Shown here piece after piece: positions 24,388 through 33,550 of a DNA stretch of 36,056 nucleotides. Under the pieces are notes generated by a model. It was not told where the DNA came from. It worked only from the letters and a program-made list of their open reading frames with translations, and ran no database searches. The DNA is taken from contig CAYGRM010000019.1 of NCBI GenBank assembly GCA_964352225.1, positions 1-36,056 on the forward strand, read 5' to 3'. The translations under genes were made by a program, and so were the position numbers. Numbering within the stretch: position 1 is the stretch's first letter; each line of letters begins with the position of its first letter. This DNA is from CAJQQY01 sp964352225. GTDB taxonomy: Bacteria > Bacteroidota > Bacteroidia > Chitinophagales > Saprospiraceae.

Positions 24388-25845
24388 ATGAATTATGTAA
24401 AAAAAGTCAAGAGATTGCTTTTTCATAAAAAGTTGTTTCTTTTAATTTTCTGTTTTTATTCAAGCATTGGTTTTAGTCAAGTTGCATTAAACTTTGATGT
24501 ATGTAACCCATCCTTCGCAGATGTAGATATATTAAAAAGTGATCAATTTACAGAGGTTGATTTTGTAAAAGTAGCTAAATTCCAGAATGCTTTCGATATT
24601 CCAATTCCTGCACCAGTTTTAAAACCAAATTATAATGAATTAGATGAAGACAGAGTTTACATCAGAATAACTGATGAGACAAAAATTGGGGCAGGAACCA
24701 TTAAAGCTACAGCAGTTACAATTGATATAGAAGATGAAGTAGCAGATAAAATTGAAAATTTCATATTAACAGAAACACCTGCTGGAACAGGAGTATTTAT
24801 TTCAGAGCCTTTAATTCTCGTTTCAAATGAGGTCGATGATATGATAGGGGATCATACTATTAATATATTTAAAGAATCAAAAAAAATAGGAAAGCCATTA
24901 GCTATTCAGGTAGGTGGATCTTTTAGAGTAGAATACATGTCTTCAACGGGAACTGGGCCTATACCTGGTTCAGTTAATTTTAATGATAAAGAAACTCAAC
25001 TTTGTGATGATATTCATACAATTAATATTAAAGGGTTTATACTAAGAGAAACAGTTGGTGGTAATTTGTTAGTAAGCGAAGAAGACGTAAAAGAAGATTT
25101 TGGATTAATTAATTCTGCATGGGCTCAAGCATGCATAAAAGTAGAATTAAATTCATTAGAAATAGTAGATCCACCTGGAGCAGAATCCTTTAATGATTTT
25201 GGCTTAGATAATACGCCGGGAACTATGGATTTTGGAGAAGGAGATATGATGTTTAGTTTCAGAGATTGGGGTCTAGATGATACACCAGGAACTATGGATT
25301 TTGGAGAAGGAGATAACATACACAATATAGGAGAAACGTCAGAATCTTGGGATGATGTAAATGTAAATGGAGGCTACGATTTTGAAGTAGATCTTACTGA
25401 TGGATTAGATGTTATCTTTTCAAGAGAACTTCGAAATTTAATTGACACATATTCTGACCAAGATTTAAAAACTGTAGAATATTTTGGAATTAATAATTTT
25501 GTTGTACCTGCCTTACCAACATTAGATCCAAGGGGAGTGGCTTTTGGGGAATATAATGATTTAGATAAATTTTTAGACGTACCAAATCAAATTATTTTAG
25601 AGAATTCAGCTATTGGATATTACCCAACTGAACCACCAGTAACAAAAGATTTTGTAAATTCTGCTCATGAGTTAGGTCATATTATTTTGCAACCTGATGG
25701 TAATTGGATGCATACGGCTGATCCAATTCTTACTTTGTTAGGAATTATTAATGTAATGAAAGGTGGAGGAACAAATTATTTTGATGCAGTAAACGCCACT
25801 AAAAGATTGGATAAGGCGCAAGAAGATTCAGCAAAACAATTTTAA
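24388..25845 (+). CDS. Secreted zinc metalloprotease-like protein 1
   Basis: The 485-aa product has a signal peptide (about 10-31, ending SIGFSQ). A beta-rich region follows (about 60-220), then a 23-residue tandem repeat (about 272-317: GLDNTPGTMDFGEGD and GLDDTPGTMDFGEGD) that looks acidic and calcium-binding. The C-terminal part has HELGH (about 427-431), a further His at about 442 in GNWMH, and NVMKGGG as a likely Met-turn, so it looks like a metzincin-type protease. No type IX sorting domain is recognised. It is the first gene of a pair with the 25857 gene, 11 bases apart. The substrate is unknown. Confidence 0.8.
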   Translation: MNYVKKVKRLLFHKKLFLLIFCFYSSIGFSQVALNFDVCNPSFADVDILKSDQFTEVDFVKVAKFQNAFDIPIPAPVLKPNYNELDEDRVYIRITDETKIGAGTIKATAVTIDIEDEVADKIENFILTETPAGTGVFISEPLILVSNEVDDMIGDHTINIFKESKKIGKPLAIQVGGSFRVEYMSSTGTGPIPGSVNFNDKETQLCDDIHTINIKGFILRETVGGNLLVSEEDVKEDFGLINSAWAQACIKVELNSLEIVDPPGAESFNDFGLDNTPGTMDFGEGDMMFSFRDWGLDDTPGTMDFGEGDNIHNIGETSESWDDVNVNGGYDFEVDLTDGLDVIFSRELRNLIDTYSDQDLKTVEYFGINNFVVPALPTLDPRGVAFGEYNDLDKFLDVPNQIILENSAIGYYPTEPPVTKDFVNSAHELGHIILQPDGNWMHTADPILTLLGIINVMKGGGTNYFDAVNATKRLDKAQEDSAKQF

Positions 25846-25856
25846 AATTTTATTTT

Positions 25857-26801
25857 ATGAAAATCATAAACATTTTATTCACGATATGTTTTTTGGGGAT
25901 GGCATTTTTAGGTAGAACCCAAAACGAAATTACTCACAATAATAGTTGTGTATTTGATATATTCCCTAATGAGGATATACTTTTGGTAGTCAATGATCCA
26001 AAATTAGATGTAGAAAAACTCTTGGCTAAAACTAAATTTGAAAATGATGAACATAAAGCAAGGTCAATCATTGCTATGGGCTTCATGGTAACACCAAGTA
26101 ATAAAGAAGCTGTTAATTTTTTGACTTCAACTGCTCATTCGGAATCTTATTGTAAGAAGAGTGCAATTCAAGCATTATTTAGAGTAGGAGGAACTCCATT
26201 AGAAAAATATTTAACGATACTCTTTTCAAAAGATGATTTTAAATTACAAATATGGGCCATTGAAAATACATGGGTTTTAGATAATTTACAAGATTTACAA
26301 ATTTTGGATACTATCACAAAAAAAGTAATTCAAGAAAATCCAGAATGGAATATCAGTAAATATTTATCTAAGACTTATTCATATAGATTAGAAATTGCAA
26401 TGAAGGTATTGGAAAATGCCCAACCCTTAGAAACTGAGAAATTACTAAAAAGTATCATTGAATATAAAAATGAATCTTTTAATTATGTACCAGGAGCAGT
26501 TGGATATGCATGGGCAATAAAAATGTTAGTTAGAACCATGTCTTTATCGGATAAAGAAAGACTTATTGAATATTTTATTGAGCGAAAGAACCTTAGAAGT
26601 AGTCCTCAACTTAAAGAAGCCTACTTTTTTTATCTTTCACAACTAGGTTATAATTTGACTAACGAAGAAGGAGAGTGGGTAAGTGGAAATCAGGTTTCAA
26701 TGACTTCTCATACATTTATCGTACTACGTTCAGAAAAGGAAATAAATGAATATTATTCATTTAGAGAAAAATACCCTTTTAAACCGGATCATCGACACTA
26801 G
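25857..26801 (+). CDS. Secreted helical-repeat protein, partner of metalloprotease 1
   Basis: The 314-aa product has a signal peptide (about 3-21, INILFTICFLGMAFLG). A mostly helical sequence follows with HEAT-like periodicity: ARSIIAMGFMVTPSNKEAVNFLTS, KKSAIQALFRVGG, FKLQIWAIENTW, DKERLIEYFIERK. I do not recognise a named family. It starts 11 bases after the metalloprotease stop, so the two are co-expressed. A similar secreted helical protein follows the second metalloprotease (30897). A role as inhibitor, chaperone or substrate-recognition partner is possible. Confidence 0.7.
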   Translation: MKIINILFTICFLGMAFLGRTQNEITHNNSCVFDIFPNEDILLVVNDPKLDVEKLLAKTKFENDEHKARSIIAMGFMVTPSNKEAVNFLTSTAHSESYCKKSAIQALFRVGGTPLEKYLTILFSKDDFKLQIWAIENTWVLDNLQDLQILDTITKKVIQENPEWNISKYLSKTYSYRLEIAMKVLENAQPLETEKLLKSIIEYKNESFNYVPGAVGYAWAIKMLVRTMSLSDKERLIEYFIERKNLRSSPQLKEAYFFYLSQLGYNLTNEEGEWVSGNQVSMTSHTFIVLRSEKEINEYYSFREKYPFKPDHRH

Positions 26802-26869
26802 GTATAATTATTATTTATACTTCCACGAAGTTTTAAATCAAAATTTTAAAAAAGTAAATATCTAAAATT

Positions 26870-29092
26870 ATGAAAACGTATATAAGTCAATATCTATTGA
26901 CAAGTACACTAGTACTTATATCAATAATATTTTCATCAAGTTCAGTCTACTCTCAAGATCTATCTATAACAATGAATGGTCAAGCAGGAACTATTGTAGC
27001 TCAAGTAGATATAGATGATCCTAATTATCTTGAATTATATCCACCTCCCTACCATTTTACATGGAGTATTAGTGGTAATGTAATATTTGAAGAAACAAAT
27101 AGTACAGGAGGAAGTGGAGTATCTGGACTTGATTTTGGAGAGTATTGTTTAGTGGTAATGAATGCAAGTGGATGTGAAGCTCAAGGGTGTTTTACCTTAT
27201 GCCCTCCATTAATTCATGGAATTGAAGTTACTGATGCAACTCCAACTACATTGGGTGCAATTGAGATTACTCCAGAAGGGCCTCCAGAAGCTTTTACTTA
27301 TGAATGGGATAATAATAATATTAGTGGCTCGTCAGGAACAGGGCTAGGGGCTGGAGAATATACAGTAACTATTACCGATCTCCATACAGGATGTTCTGAA
27401 GTAGAAACAATTCTCATTAAGCTGTGTGATGATGCCGCCACGCCCCCAATCGTCATAACATTACAAAGTTCAACTGATCCACACACACATTGTTCGAGTG
27501 ATGGAGCTATTGATGTAAATGTTACAGGAGGGATATCTCCTTATTCTTATAACTGGGTAAGTAATGCAGATCCAAATTTCACAGCGAACACACAAGATAT
27601 TAGTGGGCTACCTACTGCAGAATATACTTTGACCGTTACTGACTTCCTTTGTAATGTACAGACATTTCTTCTTAAAATATATCCTCAAAAAGATTTTTAT
27701 TTAGAGATAGATGCTGCAGTTTCTACAAGTGCTAATTGTTTAAGAAAAATAGACTTGGAGGTAAAAGGAGGAACGCTTCCTTACACATACACATGGAGTA
27801 ATGGAGAAACAATGCCAGATATTGATGGACTTACTCCAGGAGGTGAATACTTAGTTCAGGTGATGGATGCTAATGGATGTGAGACAAAATTACTTGTTGA
27901 TGTGGGGTATCCAGATGAGCTTTTAATTATCCCAAGTATTCAAGGTACTTGTCAAGGATTAAGCGAAGGATCTATTGTTCCTGAAATAAAAAATGCTTTA
28001 CCTCCTTTAAGTTTTGAATGGAGTACAGGTGAGCTTACTGAATCAATTTTTGGTGTCTCTCAAGGGATATACACATTGACTGTTACTGATGCAAACAGTT
28101 GTGTTAAAATAGAAACATTTGAAGTTGAAAGTAATGTTGAAGCGAATGCTGACGTTATTCAAATTTGTTCGCCTATTTTTCAAATCCCAGGTTCAATAAT
28201 TCTTAGTCCTTCTGGAGGTAATCCTCCATATAGTTATAATTGGTCATCCAATGCTAATTCATCTAATAATGAAGCATTAAATTTAAGTTCTGGAACCTAT
28301 TCAGTAACTATAACTGATGATGATAATTGTTTTAGAGAGGAATCTTTTTTTATTTCTAATCAGGAAGAGTGGACTACAGAATGGAATTATGTGTCTGTTG
28401 ATAACTGGTTAACGGATGCAATAAACCAAAACATGGGACATCTGGTAATATTTGAAGTTGGTTCATGTCAACAATGGGCAAATTGTAATGGCGCATCACA
28501 AAATACTTTAGTAATAGGTGGTTTGGAGTACTCTGTTAATGGGTTTGACTGGTTTCCATTTGATGGTGCATGTACTGGTGGGGGAAATCCTATTGGATCA
28601 AATATAACAGTAAGATGTATAGATGACAACTCCTTAGCCACAGGGATAGACTATATTGGGACAATTGTAGATGGGCCTTATGATACAGGAAATGGTTGCT
28701 TTAATAATAATTATTGTGTCTTCTTTTCTCCATTTGGCTATTTTATAGCTCGATCTCAAGTAGAAGTACCTTGTTTAAAAGGGAGTCAAGTGGAACAAAG
28801 ATTATCTTCATCAAAAGATAGTAAAATGAAAAAAATTGATTCCTACATAAATGTTTACCCAAACCCATTCAAAGAATCCTTTGTAGTTGAAATAAAAGGA
28901 GATACTGAAATTCGAGACATCAAAATTTTCAGTTCAGTTGGGGAAACTGTTCTACATAAAAAAATAGATAAAAATAAAGCAAACAAGGTTGAGATAGAAT
29001 TTGATACTAACTACCCTGTAGGAGTATACCAAATTCAGGTATTGGATTCTAATGGGAAGAAAACCTATCACAAAGTAGTTCATGTTGATTAA
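26870..29092 (+). CDS. Secreted SprB-repeat protein with type IX sorting domain
   Basis: The 740-aa product has a signal peptide (about 1-28). At least five SprB-like repeats follow (about 95-490), each with a YxWSNG-type strand and an xYTVTVTDxxxC ending (for example YTYTWSNGE with QVMDANGCE). A cysteine-bearing region lies at about 500-640. The C-terminal sorting domain type A (about 660-740) has NVYPNPFKESFVVEI, KIFSSVGETVLH and VGVYQIQVLDSNGKK. Such proteins are exported by the type IX system and anchored on the surface, often as adhesins. It lies between the two metalloprotease operons and ends at a hairpin. Confidence 0.87.
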   Translation: MKTYISQYLLTSTLVLISIIFSSSSVYSQDLSITMNGQAGTIVAQVDIDDPNYLELYPPPYHFTWSISGNVIFEETNSTGGSGVSGLDFGEYCLVVMNASGCEAQGCFTLCPPLIHGIEVTDATPTTLGAIEITPEGPPEAFTYEWDNNNISGSSGTGLGAGEYTVTITDLHTGCSEVETILIKLCDDAATPPIVITLQSSTDPHTHCSSDGAIDVNVTGGISPYSYNWVSNADPNFTANTQDISGLPTAEYTLTVTDFLCNVQTFLLKIYPQKDFYLEIDAAVSTSANCLRKIDLEVKGGTLPYTYTWSNGETMPDIDGLTPGGEYLVQVMDANGCETKLLVDVGYPDELLIIPSIQGTCQGLSEGSIVPEIKNALPPLSFEWSTGELTESIFGVSQGIYTLTVTDANSCVKIETFEVESNVEANADVIQICSPIFQIPGSIILSPSGGNPPYSYNWSSNANSSNNEALNLSSGTYSVTITDDDNCFREESFFISNQEEWTTEWNYVSVDNWLTDAINQNMGHLVIFEVGSCQQWANCNGASQNTLVIGGLEYSVNGFDWFPFDGACTGGGNPIGSNITVRCIDDNSLATGIDYIGTIVDGPYDTGNGCFNNNYCVFFSPFGYFIARSQVEVPCLKGSQVEQRLSSSKDSKMKKIDSYINVYPNPFKESFVVEIKGDTEIRDIKIFSSVGETVLHKKIDKNKANKVEIEFDTNYPVGVYQIQVLDSNGKKTYHKVVHVD

Positions 29093-29108
29093 ATTAGATT
29101 CGATCAAA

Positions 29109-29151
29109 AACTAAACAGGGTTTTGATTTTTAATTAAAATCCTGTTTAGTT
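29109..29151 (+). terminator. Hairpin after the SprB-repeat gene
   Basis: AACTAAACAGG (29109-29119) and CCTGTTTAGTT (29141-29151) form a perfect 11-bp stem around an A/T-rich loop, 17 bases after the stop. The T run is weak, so it may be a factor-dependent or RNA-stabilising hairpin. Confidence 0.6.
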
Positions 29152-29312
29152 CACTTCTTTTGAGTGGAAACTAAATACAGAAATCGGATACTTCAAAATG
29201 AAAAAATCATCTACTAGAAATAAAGAAAAAATACCTCACGTACTATTAAGTAGGTGTTTCTATTTAAGGAGATATTCATTCCATTTCTAAAACATAAAAT
29301 ATAATTTTTAAA

Positions 29313-30878
29313 ATGATAATTAATAATTTGAAGAAACTTGTATTAGTACTTGTAATTCTCAGTAGTTGTATAAGTTTTTATGCACAAACTTCAGAAGTCT
29401 CATTATCTTTTTATTGTGCGGAGATATTATCGATGACTGTTTCTGAAACGGCGAATCAAGGAAATAGTGCCACTAATCCAGATGAAACACAACTTTTTTT
29501 ATGTGAAAGTTCTGCTGGCTTTGCTGAAATTGATATTTCGTTAAACACTAATGGTACTCTAAATGAAAATACACTATGGCAAATCCTAACTCCATTAGGA
29601 GTGATGGTTGGAAGTGGAGGGTTCAATACTAATACTATTTCGTTTTCTTTACCCATTACGCAAGGTTTTGAATATACAGTCCAAGTTGGAAATAATTTAA
29701 ATCAGAATCAGATTTTAGATGCTAGTGAGGTCATTTTTGAGGTGGATGTTTTTGTCTTAAAAGTGGAAATAACAGCAGAAGCAGAAGCACGTAGTTTTAA
29801 TCCTTCAGATATGGATGATTCTGGAATTTCTCAAATTTCTATCTCTGTAAACCCTCCAATTTCAGTAACAAATGGTCATTTAAATTGGACATGGGAACAT
29901 AAAGATGATACTACACCTAATGATCTTTGGGATAATCATACAGGGGAGGTAGAGTTTCAAGCTTTTACTGGGAGTAATTGGGGAAACTCTCTAACCTTTG
30001 ATACAGGTACAGAGATTAATATTAGAGTAAAAAGAGCAGGAAGGGCAATCTTGAAGGTGGCATATGTAGTTAATAATGTAGAATGTTCAGATAATAAAGA
30101 GATATCAGTTCCACAATTTTATGATTTGAATTTTGATGCTATTACTAACAATAAAACATTTAATGATGACTTAGAATTAGTAGGGTTAAAAAATTCTGAT
30201 ATAGGAACTAACTCAAATCAAATAACAGAAACTAGAAATGAAATTATTAGAGATGAAGTCATTTCAGCATTAAAGTTTGGAATGGAAGATTGTTATCTAG
30301 ATGTTAATGTTCGATTTACAGAATCTCCCCCTTCATTTTTAACAAATGATTTAAAAGTCATTTGCTTTGTTGCAGGTCAGCATAGCCCAGTACCAATAGA
30401 CGCAGACAAACTACCAGGGATATTTAATAATGATGTAAATACAGATTGTTATGAAGGGCTTCCTTCTTCAGGAAATAACCTCGATATTGGTAATGTAGTT
30501 CCAACAGGAAAGGTTTGTACTTATTCTGGTTTACTTGCAACGGGGGCATCTTTTGAGCCATATTTTGGTAATACTTTTGACTTTCTTCCTGCTACAAATT
30601 CTATGTTTGATTCAAATGACGAAATTATAGATAATGATTTATTGATTGCTATTGAAAAATTTGGAATGCTTGTAGGAAATGTGATTGCTCATGAAGGTGG
30701 TCATGCTTTAGGTCTAGTTCCAGGAACAACACATAATACTGGAAATAATGGAACAGTAATGGATGATGGTTTTTTTTCTGATTGGTTTGACAGGACTAAT
30801 CCTTATGAGTTTTTAATTGTAAATAAAAACAAGATTATACAGATTTTACCTATAGATGGACAGGATGGATTCCAATAA
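29313..30878 (+). CDS. Secreted zinc metalloprotease-like protein 2
   Basis: The 521-aa product has a signal peptide (about 1-25, ending SFYAQ). A beta-rich region (about 50-280) precedes the catalytic part, with HEGGHALGL (about 460-468), the third His at about 474 (GTTH) and a Met-turn GTVMDDG (about 479-485). That is HExxHxxG followed by a further His and a Met-turn, close to the metzincin pattern. No type IX sorting domain is visible. With 30897-31877 it repeats the organisation of the first pair, 18 bases apart. Confidence 0.82.
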   Translation: MIINNLKKLVLVLVILSSCISFYAQTSEVSLSFYCAEILSMTVSETANQGNSATNPDETQLFLCESSAGFAEIDISLNTNGTLNENTLWQILTPLGVMVGSGGFNTNTISFSLPITQGFEYTVQVGNNLNQNQILDASEVIFEVDVFVLKVEITAEAEARSFNPSDMDDSGISQISISVNPPISVTNGHLNWTWEHKDDTTPNDLWDNHTGEVEFQAFTGSNWGNSLTFDTGTEINIRVKRAGRAILKVAYVVNNVECSDNKEISVPQFYDLNFDAITNNKTFNDDLELVGLKNSDIGTNSNQITETRNEIIRDEVISALKFGMEDCYLDVNVRFTESPPSFLTNDLKVICFVAGQHSPVPIDADKLPGIFNNDVNTDCYEGLPSSGNNLDIGNVVPTGKVCTYSGLLATGASFEPYFGNTFDFLPATNSMFDSNDEIIDNDLLIAIEKFGMLVGNVIAHEGGHALGLVPGTTHNTGNNGTVMDDGFFSDWFDRTNPYEFLIVNKNKIIQILPIDGQDGFQ

Positions 30879-30896
30879 AATTTTAAATAAAAAATA

Positions 30897-31877
30897 ATGA
30901 AATATAAAATAATATTTTTTGTTTTACTTTTCCAATTTGTTTTTGGAGTAAGTAAGATAAACTCACAAACTATTTTTGCTCAACCTACAAAAAGCTTAAG
31001 TGCAAGGTCTCATTCTATAGCTAATTATAAATTAGATTCAATAGATGAGGAGAAACTAATTTTTAAAAAAGATAGCGATTTAATTCATGAAGGAATATCA
31101 TCCTTCTGTCTTGAACTTAATGATGAAAATAGTTTACTAGATTTAACAGTAGGAGGTAATTATATAATTGCCCTTTCAAAAGAAATACGATTATCTGATC
31201 AATCATGTATGACTTTTGAGTCAATAGTAGAATTGTCCCATTTCGGTAAAATTATTTTTAAGCATGACAGTTCGGTCGAAAATTTAATACGCTCAGGTAT
31301 CAGTAATGATATTAGATTCAAGTCTTCAAGTTTTCAAACAATTCTAGAAAACTTGACTAGTTATTCCAAAGCGTTTCAAAATTTTGTTTCAGTTGAATTA
31401 TATTTTAACCATGAGTTTTTAAAAAATGAATTGAATGAAAATGAATGGCAAAAATTAAAAGAAATTATTTTATCAGATAAAATTAATTATTTGGCAAGGA
31501 ACTATTTTTTTAAATGCGCTGAAATTGGAAAATGTAAAAATGACTCTGAATGGCTATTAACTCAAGCTCGTGCTTTAATTGACATGGAAATGAAAAACGT
31601 TACCGTTTCCATCAATCAGGAATCAATACCGCTTATTAAAACTTCTTTAAATATAATTGGAATGTATGGAGAAGTAAAAGATATAGGTAAGTTGAAAGAA
31701 CTTATTACTACGCCAACTTATTCTATCTCAAAAAGAGCCTTTATTCAATTATTCAATTTAGACAAAACTGTTACCGTTAGCTATATTAAAGGATTAGTTA
31801 ATGATGGTTCATTAGATAAGCAGAGAGAAAGATATTTTAAGAGATATTTGAACAGAAAAGGATTTAAGATAGATTAG
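30897..31877 (+). CDS. Secreted helical protein, partner of metalloprotease 2
   Basis: The 326-aa product has a signal peptide (about 1-24) and a mostly alpha-helical body, with short helix-rich segments such as KSLNIIGMYGEVKDIGKLKEL spelled loosely in the second half. It has the same place, signal and general helical character as the gene after metalloprotease 1, though I cannot align them confidently by eye. It is probably the cognate partner of the protease. It ends just before a strong inverted repeat. Confidence 0.68.
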   Translation: MKYKIIFFVLLFQFVFGVSKINSQTIFAQPTKSLSARSHSIANYKLDSIDEEKLIFKKDSDLIHEGISSFCLELNDENSLLDLTVGGNYIIALSKEIRLSDQSCMTFESIVELSHFGKIIFKHDSSVENLIRSGISNDIRFKSSSFQTILENLTSYSKAFQNFVSVELYFNHEFLKNELNENEWQKLKEIILSDKINYLARNYFFKCAEIGKCKNDSEWLLTQARALIDMEMKNVTVSINQESIPLIKTSLNIIGMYGEVKDIGKLKELITTPTYSISKRAFIQLFNLDKTVTVSYIKGLVNDGSLDKQRERYFKRYLNRKGFKID

Positions 31878-31889
31878 GAATATTCAGAT

Positions 31890-31942
31890 AACTTAAACTC
31901 TAAAAGAATGATTTTCAACATTCTCTATTTAGAGTTTAAGTT
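31890..31942. terminator. Large hairpin between the secreted genes and the recombinase
   Basis: AACTTAAACTCTAAA (31890-31904) pairs with TTTAGAGTTTAAGTT (31928-31942), and AGAATG (31905-31910) with CATTCT (31919-31924), leaving a small bulge and an 8-nt loop: about 21 bp. It lies between two convergent genes and is probably a bidirectional terminator. Confidence 0.7.
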
Positions 31943-31970
31943 ATGTCTTAAAAAATTAACCTAAGAATGA

Positions 31971-32558
31971 TTATATCTTCCATAATTTGCTTGCGAGGTT
32001 GCGTTCTTCTTCCCCCACGGCTCGACCGTAAACTTCCATCATATCTCTAGACGCCCAACCCATCCAACGCTGAATAATATGATCGGGTGTACCCAATCCT
32101 TGATGATGAATAACAAAACTATGACGCAACCCTTTTGGAACGGCATGAATACCTTTAATTTTAGCTTCATTCATCACTTTAGTAATTGCTGTCCATCCAG
32201 TCGTCCGACCAAAGTCCCATATTTTATCCTTTTCACTTACCTTATCTTTTTGCATATCCTGAACGTGATGAACATCATCGAGCTTTTCTAAATATGGAGA
32301 AGGAAGAGGGACAAATCTAAAAATTTTCTTCTTGCGTTTTAGAGTTTGGAACACAACTCCCTGGCGAGCATAATCAATCCGACTATGTTGCACCGCTAAT
32401 GCTTCAGAAATTCTACAACCCGTGTAATAGAGCATGAGTGCAAAAGTTCGTTGCTCTCGATTTAAAGCTTCGGGGATTGCATCGAAATATTTTTCTCGTT
32501 CTTCAGGTATTAAATATTTTCGATTGCCTTGCCCGTCATATAAATCCCAATCATTCAT
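31971..32558 (-). CDS. Small tyrosine recombinase
   Basis: The 195-aa product is only a catalytic domain, without the N-terminal core-binding domain of Xer proteins (about 300 aa). Catalytic residues: Arg in YYTGCRISEAL (about 49), Lys in TLKRKKK (about 74-76), Arg in PKGLRHSF (145), Trp in MGWAS (168) and the nucleophile Tyr in MEVYGRA (177). The usual His of HxxR is Lys in PKGLRH, which I recall is common in small plasmid recombinases of this kind. Two core-like sites lie 47 and 165 bases upstream, and five more elsewhere in the window. It probably moves or swaps the modules they bound, or resolves plasmid dimers. Confidence 0.87.
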   Translation of the reverse strand: MNDWDLYDGQGNRKYLIPEEREKYFDAIPEALNREQRTFALMLYYTGCRISEALAVQHSRIDYARQGVVFQTLKRKKKIFRFVPLPSPYLEKLDDVHHVQDMQKDKVSEKDKIWDFGRTTGWTAITKVMNEAKIKGIHAVPKGLRHSFVIHHQGLGTPDHIIQRWMGWASRDMMEVYGRAVGEEERNLASKLWKI

Positions 32559-32604
32559 TTTTGTAATTGTATTGTTATTAAAAATTTTAGTAAAAAAATG
32601 CTAC

Positions 32605-32630
32605 TGAACACTATACACATATACTGTTCA
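32605..32630. other. Recombinase core-like site R1
   Basis: TGAACACTA, 8 bases, TACTGTTCA. The arms are inverted with one mismatch, and extend to 11 bases (TGAACACTATA / TATACTGTTCA). This site and L (21070) bracket the first module and share the right arm and spacer length. It lies 47 bases upstream of the recombinase start. Confidence 0.62.
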
Positions 32631-32722
32631 AAAATAATCAAAAAATTTTACTTTTAAAAAAATAAAAACCTAATGTTTACGGGGCAGGGGAGTTTTGGAA
32701 AAGTTTGAATTTGGGTAAAAAC

Positions 32723-32747
32723 TGAACACTATTCACAGTAGTGTTCA
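32723..32747. other. Recombinase core-like site R2
   Basis: TGAACACTA, 7 bases, TAGTGTTCA: perfect 9-bp inverted arms. It is the most symmetrical of the seven sites and serves as the consensus. It lies 93 bases from R1. The rest of 32559-33002 shows only an A/T-rich stretch and a promoter. Confidence 0.65.
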
Positions 32748-32899
32748 CCAGATTTTGAACAATTCTACATAAATGTCTAACCTAATAATTATTAAAATCA
32801 CGTTAGAAAATTTTATTTCATCGAAGATTTATCTTTTTTCGTCTTGTTTAAATGTTAAACTATCTTTTATCTGAGCATATAAAATAAAAACATCATATT

Positions 32900-32928
32900 T
32901 TGTACACGTAATACATTATTAATATAAT
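32900..32928 (+). promoter_or_regulatory. Sigma70-type promoter of the second module
   Basis: TTGTAC (32900-32905) and TATAAT (32923-32928) are 17 bases apart. It would drive the coiled-coil membrane gene at 33003, with a possible leader peptide (25 codons, 32957-33034) whose end overlaps the start of that gene. Confidence 0.6.
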
Positions 32929-33002
32929 GATTTTTTAATCTCTAAAACTTAAATTTATGATAGTTAAACTCATAGGTTTAGGGGAGAGTAAAAAATCTCT
33001 TT

Positions 33003-33350
33003 ATGTTTTCGAAGAAAAAGAAACTTCGAAGTGAAGAAATTGAATTGCTAGAACTCAATATTAGATTAACAGAAGCCCTAGTTGAATTGGAAAAAGTTAA
33101 GGTTAGTAAAAAAGCCGAAACAACAACCAATCTAACAAAAGCTAATAATTCTATTTCTAATAGTGAGAAAAGGTATCGTATAATTTATATTGTTTATACA
33201 GTAATTGTTTTTTTTATGATTACTGCTTACGCTATAAATTGGTGGTTAGCTAACTATTCATGGTTAGAGCCTACTTCTGATTTGATTAACAATATAATTA
33301 CGTTCTTAAATCTTTTAGCAAATTTAGTTCTTTTCCTTCGTTTAAAGTAA
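33003..33350 (+). CDS. Small coiled-coil membrane protein (module 2)
   Basis: The 115-aa product begins with a charged helical stretch (about 5-55, with LLELNIRLTEALVELEKVKV) likely to form a coiled coil. Two hydrophobic segments follow (about 58-83, IIYIVYTVIVFFMITAYAINWWL, and 94-113, LINNIITFLNLLANLVLFLR). The family is not recognised. It has its own promoter and terminator, and fills a module between core-like sites R2 and A. It could be a membrane effector or transport-related peptide. Confidence 0.65.
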   Translation: MFSKKKKLRSEEIELLELNIRLTEALVELEKVKVSKKAETTTNLTKANNSISNSEKRYRIIYIVYTVIVFFMITAYAINWWLANYSWLEPTSDLINNIITFLNLLANLVLFLRLK

Positions 33351-33411
33351 AGGGATTTATTACTCCTTTCCGAGCCAGCCGAGTCAGAAAAGTTAAAAAA
33401 TAGCCAGAAAG

Positions 33412-33439
33412 GGCTGTTACTTAGGTAACAGCCTTTTTT
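33412..33439 (+). terminator. Terminator of module 2
   Basis: GGCTGTTAC-TTAG-GTAACAGCC followed by six T is a perfect 9-bp stem-loop terminator, 61 bases after the stop of the 115-aa gene. Confidence 0.85.
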
Positions 33440-33520
33440 GGTTTTAAATATAAGATAATATCTATTGAGATTAGAAGTCTGGTCAACCTGAACAGACGGA
33501 TGGAAAATGTCCAAAAAAAC

Positions 33521-33545
33521 TGAATACTAATCTTGATAGCGTTTA
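33521..33545. other. Recombinase core-like site A
   Basis: TGAATACTA, 7 bases, TAGCGTTTA: degenerate arms, one and two mismatches from the consensus arms TGAACACTA and TAGTGTTCA. It sits 5 bases from a terminator hairpin that is nearly copied at site B. Found by its place and spacing, so weaker than R2. Confidence 0.45.
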
Positions 33546-33550
33546 TAGAA

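Noticed and set aside
29198..29290. 30-codon frame before metalloprotease 2
   Set aside because: Basic low-complexity sequence with no ribosome site or neighbours to support it.
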